In this document: in pieces, positions 1 to 6,392 of the stretch
Position numbering within the stretch: position 1 is the stretch's first letter
Layout of the letters: the number at the start of each line of letters is the position of its first letter
NCBI GenBank assembly: GCA_007693875.1
Contig: RECT01000099.1
Span: 1-8,326 of the forward strand
DNA from: Spirulina sp. DLM2.Bin59
GTDB taxonomy: Bacteria > Cyanobacteriota > Cyanobacteriia > Cyanobacteriales > Spirulinaceae
Length of the DNA: 8,326 nucleotides
Direction: 5' to 3'
Notes under the pieces: generated by a model
What the model was told of the DNA's origin: nothing
The model's input: the letters and a program-made list of their open reading frames with translations, nothing else
Databases searched by the model: none
Position numbers and translations under genes: made by a program

Positions 1-1122
1 GATCCCCTCTCCGATGCGCCCCCCCCTGGCTATAACTGGCGGTGGAGTTGGACGGCGGCCCATAGTTTTTGTACCGGCCGCGCCCCCGATCGCGACAATA
101 TTCGCATTCTGGACGCAGGTTGTGGCACGGGGAACACCACCGATTATTTAGTGCATTTAAACCCCCAAGCCCAAGTTACTGCCATTGATTTAAGCGAGGG
201 CGCTCTAGCGGTGGCGCGGGAACGGTGTCGGCGATCGGGGGCAACGCGGGTGGAGTTTCGGCAAATGTTCCTAGAGGAAGTTGCCACCCAATTGCCGGGG
301 GAATTTGACCTGATTAATTCTGTGGGCGTACTGCACCATTTACCCGACCCCATCCTTGGCATCCAATCCCTGGCCCAAAAGTTGGCCCCTGGGGGGTTAA
401 TGCATATTTTTGTCTATGGGGCCTTGGGTCGCTGGGAGGTGCAATTGATGCAGAAGGCGATCGCCCTCCTCCAAGGGGAACAACGGGGGAACTACCAGGA
501 TGGCGTAGTGGTGGGGCGGGAACTGTTTGCGACGCTGCCCGCTGATAATCCCTTAGTGCAACGGGAGCAGGAACGGTGGGCGGGGGAAAATCAGCGGGAT
601 GAATGTTTTGCGGATATGTACGTTCACCCCTGCGAAGTGGACTATACAATCCCGACGCTGTTTGAATTTATTGATGCCTCTGGGTTGGAGTTTGTCGGGT
701 TTTCTAATCCGCAATTTTGGCAACTGGAGCGGTTGCTGGGAAATTCGCCCCAATTAATGGAGCGGGCTAAAGGGTTAGGGGAGCGCGATCGCTACCAACT
801 GATCGAAAACCTCGATCCCAAAGCCGTCACCCATTATGAATTTTTCCTGGCTCGTCCCCCCCTGAAGCGGTGGGATTGGTCAGAGGATGGGGCTTTGTTA
901 ACCGCGATTCCCCGCCTCCACCCCTGCCTTCATGGTTGGCCGAGCCACAGCCTCTTTAACCATGATTATGAATTGGTACAGTTGAGCGATCCTGAATTTG
1001 CCACCCTATCCGCCTGCGATGGGGTGAGAACAGTGGGGGCGATCGTTGCTCAAACCGGCGTAGACCTGGCCACCATCCGCCACCTCTGGCAACGATGGTT
1101 GATTGTCCTGGCCACCCCTTAA
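1..1122 (+). CDS. Class I SAM-dependent methyltransferase, 5'-truncated by the window edge
   Basis: The reading frame is open from the first base and ends at a TAA, giving 373 visible codons. The SAM-binding motif ILDAGCGTG is at residues 36-44 of the visible frame, followed by the acidic strand-2 end in VTAIDLSEGAL and a motif IV-like FDLINSVGVLHHLPDP; these are the hallmarks of a Rossmann-fold class I methyltransferase. A start at the GTG at 151 would remove motif I, so the true start lies upstream and the gene is partial. After the catalytic domain come about 200 residues I cannot assign, including a C-terminal segment (LSDPEFATLSACDG and onward) that looks like a small helical domain, possibly winged-helix or PqqD-like; that is a guess. 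The substrate cannot be read from the sequence. It lies 337 bp upstream of the atp operon and is probably a separate transcription unit, since several inverted repeats separate them. Confidence 0.87.
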   Translation, partial: DPLSDAPPPGYNWRWSWTAAHSFCTGRAPDRDNIRILDAGCGTGNTTDYLVHLNPQAQVTAIDLSEGALAVARERCRRSGATRVEFRQMFLEEVATQLPGEFDLINSVGVLHHLPDPILGIQSLAQKLAPGGLMHIFVYGALGRWEVQLMQKAIALLQGEQRGNYQDGVVVGRELFATLPADNPLVQREQERWAGENQRDECFADMYVHPCEVDYTIPTLFEFIDASGLEFVGFSNPQFWQLERLLGNSPQLMERAKGLGERDRYQLIENLDPKAVTHYEFFLARPPLKRWDWSEDGALLTAIPRLHPCLHGWPSHSLFNHDYELVQLSDPEFATLSACDGVRTVGAIVAQTGVDLATIRHLWQRWLIVLATP

Positions 1123-1145
1123 GGTGACATTACCTGGATGAAATT

Positions 1146-1176
1146 GGGTGGGCGGGGAGGTGGGCGGTGCCCACCC
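1146..1176. repeat. Hairpin-forming GGTGGGC/GCCCACC repeat with two possible left arms
   Basis: The arm GCCCACCC (1169-1176) can pair perfectly with GGGTGGGC (1146-1153), or with GGTGGGC at 1159-1165, which leaves a 3-nt loop. The two pairings exclude each other. Hairpins with a GGTGGGC...GCCCACCCTAC core are, from memory, common dispersed repeats in cyanobacterial intergenic regions. It may also help end transcription of the methyltransferase, but no T run follows. Confidence 0.6.
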
Positions 1177-1182
1177 TACTTA

Positions 1183-1208
1183 GTTTGAGATCAAAGTTTG
1201 AGATCAAA
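1183..1208. repeat. Two tandem copies of the 13-bp unit GTTTGAGATCAAA
   Basis: GTTTGAGATCAAA is repeated exactly and without spacing (1183-1195 and 1196-1208). Each unit contains the inverted repeat TTTGA-GA-TCAAA, so the two dyad centres are 13 bp apart. This could be a double operator upstream of the atp operon, or simply duplicated repeat debris; I do not recognise it as the site of a known cyanobacterial regulator. Confidence 0.7.
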
Positions 1209-1212
1209 AATA

Positions 1213-1243
1213 CCCCCCTTTTTTAGGGGGGCCGGGGGGATCC
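1213..1243 (+). repeat. 31-bp G/C-block inverted repeat, copy 1
   Basis: The unit reads C6, seven bases (T6A), G6, CC, G6, ATCC. The first two blocks form a perfect 6-bp stem, and the 3' end forms the palindrome GGGGATCCCC (1236-1245). The same arrangement in inverse orientation is found at 8288-8318, with 26 of 31 positions identical, so it is a repeat family and not chance. No coding capacity; probably a dispersed cyanobacterial palindromic repeat. Confidence 0.8.
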
Positions 1244-1459
1244 CCAGGGAATCAACAAATTTTCAGGAATTGATCCCCCACCGTGATAAGATTTCACTTG
1301 GCTCGGAACATCCGGGCCATCAGATGAAAATCGGCACATACAGCCCATCTTTCACCTGCTGTCAATGGCTGAATCCACCGGCTCGCTCCCTGCGGACCCC
1401 AAAGATTCTTAGCCTCCCTCAGCACCGTGATTGTGGCTGTAAACCCATGACAGAGCCAA

Positions 1460-1900
1460 ATGGTGAACGAGTCGAACCTGAATGCACCGCCCGAAGCTCC
1501 ATCCGCTGCTTCTGAGCCGCCGAGCCAAGCGTCCATTGCTGCCATGCAGGACTATTACCAGCTTAAGCAGGCTCTGCTGCTGGTGACGATCGCCATTACC
1601 CTAATTGCGTTTGTCTCAACTTGGATCGCCTATTCCCTCAATATAGCTCTCAATTATTTAATTGGGGCCTTGGTGGGGGTGGTTTATCTCAGAATGCTCG
1701 CCCGCGATGTGGAGCGGATTGGTGTCCAGCAGAAGCGCGTCGGCTCCGGTCGGTTAGCCCTGTTTATTGGGTTAATCGTACTCGCCACCCAATGGCAACA
1801 ACTGCATATTGTGCCCATATTTCTAGGATTTATCACCTACAAAGCCGCCATTATTATCTACGTCGTGCAGTCTACCCTTGGGTCGGCTTCACCCCGATGA
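1460..1900 (+). CDS. atp1: ATP synthase operon protein Atp1 (AtpI/UncI family)
   Basis: A 146-residue membrane protein at the head of the ATP synthase operon. Residues 1-28 are polar and rich in Pro, Ala, Ser and Glu. Four hydrophobic segments follow at about 37-57, 63-80, 99-111 and 115-136, with a basic loop (RDVERIGVQQKR) between the second and third, as expected for cyanobacterial Atp1. Members of this family are not part of the finished enzyme; the bacterial relative AtpI is linked to c-ring assembly or stability. The ATG at 1460 is the first possible start because an in-frame TGA lies at 1448-1450; GTG at 1463 or ATG at 1544 are alternatives, and no clear Shine-Dalgarno decides between them. 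The gap to the subunit a gene is 69 bp and holds no obvious terminator, so co-transcription is likely. Confidence 0.88.
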   Translation: MVNESNLNAPPEAPSAASEPPSQASIAAMQDYYQLKQALLLVTIAITLIAFVSTWIAYSLNIALNYLIGALVGVVYLRMLARDVERIGVQQKRVGSGRLALFIGLIVLATQWQQLHIVPIFLGFITYKAAIIIYVVQSTLGSASPR

Positions 1901-1969
1901 CGATGGCACTGGTCTGGGGATAACAACCATCCTAGTTTGTCCTTAAAAAGTTGGGGAAATTAACGCCCA

Positions 1970-2728
1970 ATGGAAATTCTCACTGGTTTGAAGGGTCTCT
2001 CCTTCTTCCCTTTAGCTGAACTCGAAGTTGGTAAACACTTTTACTGGGAAATTGGCAGCATCAAGGTTCACGGTCAAGTTTTCTTGGCCTCTTGGTTTGT
2101 CATTGCCCTCTTGGTGCTCATTTCGATCGCAGCCACTCGCAGCATTCAAAGGGTACCAAGTGGGGTACAGAACCTCATGGAATACGCGCTCGAATTCTTG
2201 CGAGATCTGGCGAAAAACCAGATTGGCGAGAAAGAGTATCGGCCCTGGGTTCCCTTTGTGGGCACGCTCTTTTTGTTCATTTTCGTGTCCAACTGGTCTG
2301 GCGCATTAATGCCCTGGAAGGTGCTCCATTTACCCGCTGGTGAGCTAGCTGCGCCCACCAACGACATCAACACCACTGTTGCTCTGGCGTTGTTGACCTC
2401 GCTGGCTTACTTCTACGCAGGATTCAAAAAGCGTGGGCTGGGGTACTTAACCAAGTATATTGAACCTACCCCGATTTTACTGCCGATCAATATCCTCGAA
2501 GACTTTACCAAACCGCTTTCCCTGAGTTTCCGTTTATTCGGTAATATTCTCGCGGATGAATTGGTGGTGGCCGTGCTGGTCTTGCTGGTTCCCTTGTTTA
2601 TTCCCCTGCCGGTGATGGCTCTGGGGCTGTTTACAAGTGCGATCCAAGCCTTGATTTTTGCCACGCTGGCCGCTGCCTACATTGGTGAGGCGATCGAAGG
2701 TCACGGTGGTGAAGAGCACCACGATTAG
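1970..2728 (+). CDS. atpB: ATP synthase Fo subunit a
   Basis: A 252-residue integral membrane protein (called atpI in chloroplast nomenclature). It forms the two proton half-channels beside the c-ring in the thylakoid membrane. The family signature SLSFRLFGNILADELVV is at residues 184-200; R188 in it is the essential arginine that faces the c-ring carboxylate. The N-terminal region (about 35-58) and later hydrophobic stretches (about 95-112, 135-150, 197-240) give the expected multi-span topology, and the protein ends in a short polar tail rich in His and Glu (HGGEEHHD). The length is typical for cyanobacteria. The ATG is preceded by GGGGAA at 1953-1958, a usable but somewhat distant ribosome binding site. 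It is followed by 110 bp before the c-subunit start. Confidence 0.98.
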   Translation: MEILTGLKGLSFFPLAELEVGKHFYWEIGSIKVHGQVFLASWFVIALLVLISIAATRSIQRVPSGVQNLMEYALEFLRDLAKNQIGEKEYRPWVPFVGTLFLFIFVSNWSGALMPWKVLHLPAGELAAPTNDINTTVALALLTSLAYFYAGFKKRGLGYLTKYIEPTPILLPINILEDFTKPLSLSFRLFGNILADELVVAVLVLLVPLFIPLPVMALGLFTSAIQALIFATLAAAYIGEAIEGHGGEEHHD

Positions 2729-2792
2729 TCGCCCAAGCGGTTTAATCTGTGGATTTTTGCATCCCCGCTGGCCCGGCGGTTATTGTGGGTAC

Positions 2793-2830
2793 GTTGTTAA
2801 TTTTTGTCGTTGTTTCAATTAGGCAAAGGA
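2793..2830 (+). promoter_or_regulatory. T-rich leader plus Shine-Dalgarno of the c-subunit gene
   Basis: Positions 2793-2820 contain 17 T in 28 bases and lead directly into AAAGGAAG; AAGGA at 2826-2830 lies 8 nt before the ATG at 2839. The E. coli atpE initiation region also has a U-rich enhancer before its Shine-Dalgarno, which raises c-subunit synthesis. A similar role here is inferred from position and composition. Confidence 0.5.
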
Positions 2831-2838
2831 AGAAAATC

Positions 2839-3084
2839 ATGGATAGTTTAGTTGCTGCTGCCTCCGTTATCGCTGCTGCTTTAGCTGTTGGCCTCGCTGC
2901 CATCGGCCCTGGGATTGGTCAAGGTAATGCTGCCGGTCAAGCCGTTGAAGGGATTGCCCGTCAACCGGAAGCGGAAGGCAAAATCCGAGGCACACTGCTG
3001 CTCAGTTTGGCGTTTATGGAAGCCCTGACCATTTACGGTTTGGTGGTAGCTTTGGTGCTGCTGTTTGCTAACCCCTTCGCATAA
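2839..3084 (+). CDS. atpE: ATP synthase Fo subunit c
   Basis: An 81-residue two-helix hairpin proteolipid (called atpH in chloroplast nomenclature), the proton-carrying rotor ring subunit. Helix 1 carries the glycine motif GPGIGQGNAAG (residues 23-33), the cytoplasmic polar loop is RQPE (41-44), and helix 2 contains E61 in AFMEALTIYGL, the ion-binding carboxylate. Lack of a Na+-type ligand set and the cyanobacterial sequence indicate proton coupling. The frame stays open upstream to a GTG at 2749, but the ATG at 2839 gives the exact family length and has the Shine-Dalgarno AAGGA 8 nt upstream. Alanine is encoded by GCT in 10 of 19 cases, mostly near the 5' end, whereas the stalk genes next door favour GCC, in line with high expression. 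A stem-loop follows the stop codon. Confidence 0.98.
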   Translation: MDSLVAAASVIAAALAVGLAAIGPGIGQGNAAGQAVEGIARQPEAEGKIRGTLLLSLAFMEALTIYGLVVALVLLFANPFA

Positions 3085-3090
3085 TTGAGC

Positions 3091-3130
3091 GGGTGAAGGG
3101 TAGTGGGTGATTAGCCCCTACCCTTTCCCC
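3091..3130 (+). promoter_or_regulatory. Intercistronic stem-loop downstream of the c-subunit gene
   Basis: AAGGGTAG (3096-3103) pairs with CTACCCTT (3118-3125); after a bulged T, GGG (3105-3107) pairs with CCC (3115-3117), leaving a 7-nt loop, and the outer GGG (3091-3093) can pair with the C run at 3127-3130. No T run follows, so it is not a classical terminator. It could stabilise or be a processing end for the c-subunit mRNA, or attenuate downstream genes; this is inference. Confidence 0.55.
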
Positions 3131-3163
3131 TCTGAACCTTAGTTTCAGCAAGAGAGCAGAACA

Positions 3164-3643
3164 ATGATACAGTGGACAATTTTGCTGGCAGAGGCGGCGG
3201 AAGAGGGCGGCGGGCTTTTTGATTTTGATGCGACATTGCCGTTAATGGCGATTCAATTCTTAATCTTGGTCGTGATCCTCAATGTGCTGTTTTATAAACC
3301 CATTGGTAAGGCGATCGACGATCGCGCCGAATATATTCGGTCTACGAGCCAAGGGGCCAAAGATCGGTTGGCCAAAACCAAAGCCCTTGCCCAACAGTAT
3401 GAACAGGAATTAATTGCTGTGCGCCGAGAGGCTCAAGCGGTGATTGCTGCGGCCCAAGACGAGGGGCAAAAACTCGTTGCCGCTGAAATTCAAGCGGCCC
3501 AGCAACAGGTGCAACAGGAGCGGGAAGCTGCGGCTCAAGAAATTGAGAACCAAAAAACCCAAGCCTTCCAAAGCCTGGAAGCTGAAGCCGATGGCCTCAC
3601 CCGTCAAATTCTCGAAAAACTCTTAGGTCGGGAGTTGGTGTAA
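3164..3643 (+). CDS. atpG: ATP synthase Fo subunit b' (second peripheral-stalk subunit)
   Basis: A 159-residue protein (atpF2 in some annotations; chloroplast equivalent is nuclear-encoded AtpG/subunit II). It has a short N-terminal region, one membrane span at about 24-44 (TLPLMAIQFLILVVILNVLF), the conserved FYKPIGKAIDDR juncture just after it, and then a long Ala/Gln/Glu/Lys-rich amphipathic helix to the C-terminus, which forms the right-handed coiled coil with subunit b. Having distinct b and b' in place of a b homodimer is typical of photosynthetic bacteria and plastids. It stands between c and b, as usual in cyanobacteria. The Shine-Dalgarno is weak (AGAGAG about 8-13 nt upstream). The GGGLF start of the mature-like part suggests no cleavable signal. 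Confidence 0.95.
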   Translation: MIQWTILLAEAAEEGGGLFDFDATLPLMAIQFLILVVILNVLFYKPIGKAIDDRAEYIRSTSQGAKDRLAKTKALAQQYEQELIAVRREAQAVIAAAQDEGQKLVAAEIQAAQQQVQQEREAAAQEIENQKTQAFQSLEAEADGLTRQILEKLLGRELV

Positions 3644-3691
3644 TCTACACCGAATCTCACCCAGCGCGTCAAGAAAGGTCAAATAAAGATC

Positions 3692-4213
3692 ATGGGGATT
3701 TGCTTATACCTAGCCTCCACTGAAGGGGGTATTGGGTTTAATTTAGATATTCTCGAAACCAATTTACTCAACCTCGTCATAATTATTGGCGTTTTGATCT
3801 ATTTCGGTCGGTCTGTGCTCGGCAAAATGTTGAGCGATCGCCGCAGTGGTATTGAAACCGCCATTACCGAAGCCGAGCAGGCCGCTACGAAAGCCTCCGC
3901 TGCCCTAGCGGAAGCCCAACAAAAACTCGCCCAAGCCCAAGCGGAAGCCGAACGGATTCGCGCCGAATCCCAAACCAATGCCCAACGGGCCAAGGAAGAG
4001 GTTCTCGCCAAAGGCAAGGCGGACGTGGAAAAAATCAAAGCCGCTGCTGCCGCCGATGTCAGCTCCGAACAGGAGCGGGCTGTGGCTGAACTGCGCAAGC
4101 GGGTAGTGGCGATCGCCTTGGAACGGGCTGAAGCCCAACTCCAAGACCGCCTACAAGACCATAATATGCAGGAACGCTTCGTCGATCGCTGCATTGCTCA
4201 ATTGGGAGGATAG
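3692..4213 (+). CDS. atpF: ATP synthase Fo subunit b
   Basis: A 173-residue stator subunit. A short N-terminal extension is followed by the conserved FNLDILETNLLNLVIIIG and a single membrane span (about 18-41), then a basic turn (SDRRSGIETAI) and roughly 110 residues of highly charged Ala/Glu/Gln/Lys helix (EAEQAATKASAALAEAQQKL and onward) that makes the peripheral stalk, and a C-terminal segment (VDRCIAQLGG) that contacts delta. It is paralogous to the preceding gene and pairs with its product. AAGAAAGG at 3671-3678 is a possible ribosome site, about 13 nt from the ATG. The stop is only 2 nt from the delta start, and the delta Shine-Dalgarno lies inside the last codons here, so the two genes are probably translationally coupled. 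Confidence 0.96.
   Translation: MGICLYLASTEGGIGFNLDILETNLLNLVIIIGVLIYFGRSVLGKMLSDRRSGIETAITEAEQAATKASAALAEAQQKLAQAQAEAERIRAESQTNAQRAKEEVLAKGKADVEKIKAAAAADVSSEQERAVAELRKRVVAIALERAEAQLQDRLQDHNMQERFVDRCIAQLGG
4204..4210 (+). promoter_or_regulatory. Shine-Dalgarno GGGAGGA for the delta gene, inside the end of atpF
   Basis: GGGAGGA overlaps the last two glycine codons of atpF and ends 5 nt before the delta ATG. It is one of the best Shine-Dalgarno matches in the operon, and its position in a translated region fits translational coupling. Confidence 0.7.
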
Positions 4214-4215
4214 CC

Positions 4216-4764
4216 ATGACGGGAACCTTAGTGAGCAGCCAAATTGCTGAACCCTATGCCCAAGCCTTAATGTCCCTCGCCGAAGACCGTAACCTCACCG
4301 ACTATTTTGGCGATGAGTTGCGGGGCTTGGGGGATTTACTGGCTCAATCTGCGGAATTGTCCAGTTTAATCACCAACCCCGTGGTTGCCGACGAGCAAAA
4401 GAAAGATGTTTTGCGGCAGATCATGGGGGACTGTGATCCGGCATTACGCCATTTCTTAATGCTGTTGGTGGATAAGCGTCGCATTATCTTTTTAGCGACA
4501 ATCATTGAAGAGTATCTCAACCTGTTGCGGGCATTAAAGCAGATCGCTTTAGCAGAAGTCACGGTATGCCAAGACCCCACCGGTAGCCAACGGGAAGCCA
4601 TCGAACAGAAAGTTCGTAGTTTCACCAATGCCCAAGGGGTTGAACTGAAAATCACCGTCGATCCCAGCATTTTGGGCGGCGTGATTATTCGGGTTGGCTC
4701 CCAGGTTTTAGATGCCAGCTTACAGGGTCAACTGCGCCGCATTGGTATGCAGTTGAACGCCTAA
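4216..4764 (+). CDS. atpH: ATP synthase F1 subunit delta (OSCP homologue)
   Basis: A 182-residue stator cap (atpD in chloroplast-style naming) that links the top of the alpha/beta hexamer to the b/b' stalk. The N-terminal six-helix domain begins with IAEPYAQALMSLAED (10-24) and includes TNPVVADEQKKDVLRQIM (53-70) and the conserved LLVDKRRIIFLATIIEEY (83-100). The C-terminal part carries the family signature DPSILGGVIIRVGSQVLDAS (149-168), which binds subunit b. Length and motif order are normal. It is separated from atpF by 2 nt and from the alpha gene by 41 bp. Naming is confusing in this operon: atpH here means delta, not the c subunit that carries that symbol in plastids. Confidence 0.96.
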   Translation: MTGTLVSSQIAEPYAQALMSLAEDRNLTDYFGDELRGLGDLLAQSAELSSLITNPVVADEQKKDVLRQIMGDCDPALRHFLMLLVDKRRIIFLATIIEEYLNLLRALKQIALAEVTVCQDPTGSQREAIEQKVRSFTNAQGVELKITVDPSILGGVIIRVGSQVLDASLQGQLRRIGMQLNA

Positions 4765-4805
4765 TTTTACCCCTTTGTTCACACACACGATTTACAACAA
4801 ACGCT

Positions 4806-6323
4806 ATGGTTAGTATCAGACCCGACGAAATTAGCAACATTATTCGTCAGCAGATTGAATCCTATGACCAAGATGTCCAAGTCTCTAATGTCGGGACTGT
4901 ACTTCAGGTTGGGGATGGCATTGCCCGCGTCTATGGCCTACAAACGGCCATGTCAGGGGAATTGGTGGAATTTGAAGACGGCACCGTAGGGATCGCCCTC
5001 AACCTCGAAGAAGATAACGTCGGGGTTGTGTTGATGGGTGCTGGTTTGGGCATTCAAGAGGGCAGTACCGTCAAAGCCACCGGCAAAATTGCCCAAATTC
5101 CCGTCGGCGACGCGATGACGGGTCGTGTGGTGGATGCCCTCGGTCAACCCATTGACGGCAAAGGCGATATCCACACCACCGAAACTCGCCTGATTGAATC
5201 TATGGCACCGGGGATCATTGACCGTCGCTCTGTTTATGAGCCGATGCAAACGGGGATTACCGCCATTGATGCGATGATTCCGGTGGGTCGGGGTCAACGG
5301 GAGTTGATCATTGGCGATCGCCAAACCGGCAAAACCGCCGTTGCTGTGGATACCATCCTTAACCAACAGGGCGAAGATGTGATCTGCGTCTATGTTGCCA
5401 TCGGTCAAAAAGCCTCCACCGTTGCCCAAGTGGTGGGTGAACTGGAAGAACGGGGCGCAATGGACTACACGATTGTTGTAGCTGCCAACGCCAGTGACCC
5501 CGCCACGCTGCAATACCTCGCCCCCTATACCGGTGCAGCCTTAGCGGAATACTTCATGTATAAAGGCAAGGCGACGCTGGTGATCTACGATGACCTTTCC
5601 AAGCAAGCCCAAGCCTACCGGCAAATGTCCCTGCTGCTGCGTCGGCCGCCCGGTCGGGAAGCCTATCCTGGGGATGTGTTCTACCTCCACTCCCGTTTAT
5701 TGGAGCGGGCGGCGAAACTCAGCGATGACCTCGGCGGCGGTAGCATGACCGCGCTGCCCATCATCGAAACCCAAGCCGGGGACGTTTCCGCCTACATTCC
5801 CACCAACGTGATTTCCATCACCGATGGGCAGATCTTCCTTTCCTCTGACCTGTTTAACTCCGGTTTCCGCCCGGCGATCAACGCTGGGATCTCCGTGTCC
5901 CGGGTGGGTTCGGCGGCGCAAATCAAGGCCATGAAGCAGGTGGCCGGTAAGTTGAAACTGGAACTGGCGCAGTTTGCTGAATTGGAAGCCTTCTCGCAAT
6001 TTGCTTCGGATTTGGATGAAGCCACCCAAGCCCAACTGCAACGGGGTCAACGGTTGCGGGAAATGCTCAAACAGCCCCAATATTCTCCCCTGTCGGTGAC
6101 GGAGCAGGTGGCATTGGTCTATGCCGGGATTAATGGCTATCTGGATGATATCCCCGCTGAAAAAGTGGCGGAATTTACCCAAGCGTTCCGGGAATATCTC
6201 AAGACCAGCAAGACGGAATTCATGAGCAAGGTTAAGGCGGAGAAGAAACTCGCCGATGATACTGAGGCCATGCTCAAAGATGCCATTAAGGAATGCAAGC
6301 AAACCTTTATGGTTTCTGCCTAA
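4806..6323 (+). CDS. atpA: ATP synthase F1 subunit alpha
   Basis: A 505-residue subunit, three copies alternating with beta in the F1 hexamer. The N-terminal helix and beta-barrel (about 1-95) precede the nucleotide-binding domain with the Walker A motif GDRQTGKT (170-177), whose Q173 is typical of the non-catalytic alpha site. The signature PAINAGISVS (356-365) is followed by R366 in SRVGSAAQ, the arginine finger that reaches the catalytic site on beta. The C-terminal helical domain runs from about 375 to the end. The start MVSIRPDEISNIIRQQIE is typical of cyanobacterial and plastid alpha. There is no Shine-Dalgarno: the 25 nt before the ATG are A/C-rich and have only two G, so initiation may rely on an unstructured leader. 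A hairpin lies between this gene and the gamma gene. Confidence 0.99.
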   Translation: MVSIRPDEISNIIRQQIESYDQDVQVSNVGTVLQVGDGIARVYGLQTAMSGELVEFEDGTVGIALNLEEDNVGVVLMGAGLGIQEGSTVKATGKIAQIPVGDAMTGRVVDALGQPIDGKGDIHTTETRLIESMAPGIIDRRSVYEPMQTGITAIDAMIPVGRGQRELIIGDRQTGKTAVAVDTILNQQGEDVICVYVAIGQKASTVAQVVGELEERGAMDYTIVVAANASDPATLQYLAPYTGAALAEYFMYKGKATLVIYDDLSKQAQAYRQMSLLLRRPPGREAYPGDVFYLHSRLLERAAKLSDDLGGGSMTALPIIETQAGDVSAYIPTNVISITDGQIFLSSDLFNSGFRPAINAGISVSRVGSAAQIKAMKQVAGKLKLELAQFAELEAFSQFASDLDEATQAQLQRGQRLREMLKQPQYSPLSVTEQVALVYAGINGYLDDIPAEKVAEFTQAFREYLKTSKTEFMSKVKAEKKLADDTEAMLKDAIKECKQTFMVSA

Positions 6324-6336
6324 TTTTGGCGATCGC

Positions 6337-6362
6337 AGGGTCAGGGGTTGCCCCCTGGCTCT
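6337..6362 (+). promoter_or_regulatory. Intercistronic stem-loop between alpha and gamma genes
   Basis: AGGGTCAGGGG (6337-6347) pairs over 11 positions, two of them G-U, with CCCCTGGCTCT (6352-6362) around a 4-nt loop. The next bases (GATTCCTTTGC) are not a T run, so complete termination is unlikely. It could be an mRNA processing or stability element, or an attenuator that lowers gamma relative to alpha (needed 1:3). It directly follows a HIP1 octamer at 6329-6336. Confidence 0.6.
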
Positions 6363-6392
6363 GATTCCTTTGCAATCTTGAGATAAATCCCC

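Larger units (their letters stand above)
1123..1459. other. 337-bp gene-free region: repeats and leader of the atp operon
   Basis: No convincing gene lies here; the short open frames have no recognisable protein features. The left half (1146-1246) is packed with inverted and direct repeats listed separately. The right half (about 1247-1459) should hold the operon promoter and leader. The best -10-like element I see is TAAGAT at 1287-1292, preceded by TGA in an extended -10 position, but no good -35 hexamer lies 16-18 bp upstream, so the promoter position is uncertain. A small hairpin (1420-1439, six pairs with one bulge) lies about 20 nt before the atp1 start. I saw no GTA-N8-TAC NtcA-type site here. 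Confidence 0.55.

Noticed and set aside
151..1122. Methyltransferase starting at the GTG at 151
   Set aside because: The same frame is open to base 1 and the essential SAM motif ILDAGCGTG lies at 106-132, before this GTG; the gene is truncated by the window edge.
1433..1443. ATTGTGGCTGT shared between the atp1 leader and the spacer after the gamma gene (about 7350-7360)
   Set aside because: An 11-base match in 8 kb with no flanking similarity is close to chance expectation.
1198..1515. 105-residue open frame across the atp1 upstream region
   Set aside because: It runs through the repeat cluster and into atp1 in another frame, with no recognisable protein character.
2749..2838. In-frame 30-residue hydrophobic extension of subunit c from a GTG at 2749
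   Set aside because: It would give a 111-residue c subunit outside the family norm, has no ribosome site, and the ATG at 2839 has a good one. The hydrophobic look comes from the T-rich leader.
3799..4194. 131-residue Ala/Ser/Arg-rich open frame on the - strand
   Set aside because: It is the complement of the Ala/Glu/Gln-rich stalk helix codons of subunit b; composition explains it.
4953..5513. 186-residue open frame on the - strand
   Set aside because: It lies wholly antisense to atpA, whose frame is unambiguous, and has no family features; it is a shadow of codon bias.
5697..6302. 201-residue open frame on the - strand
   Set aside because: Antisense to the C-terminal half of atpA, with no motif, ribosome site or independent spacing.
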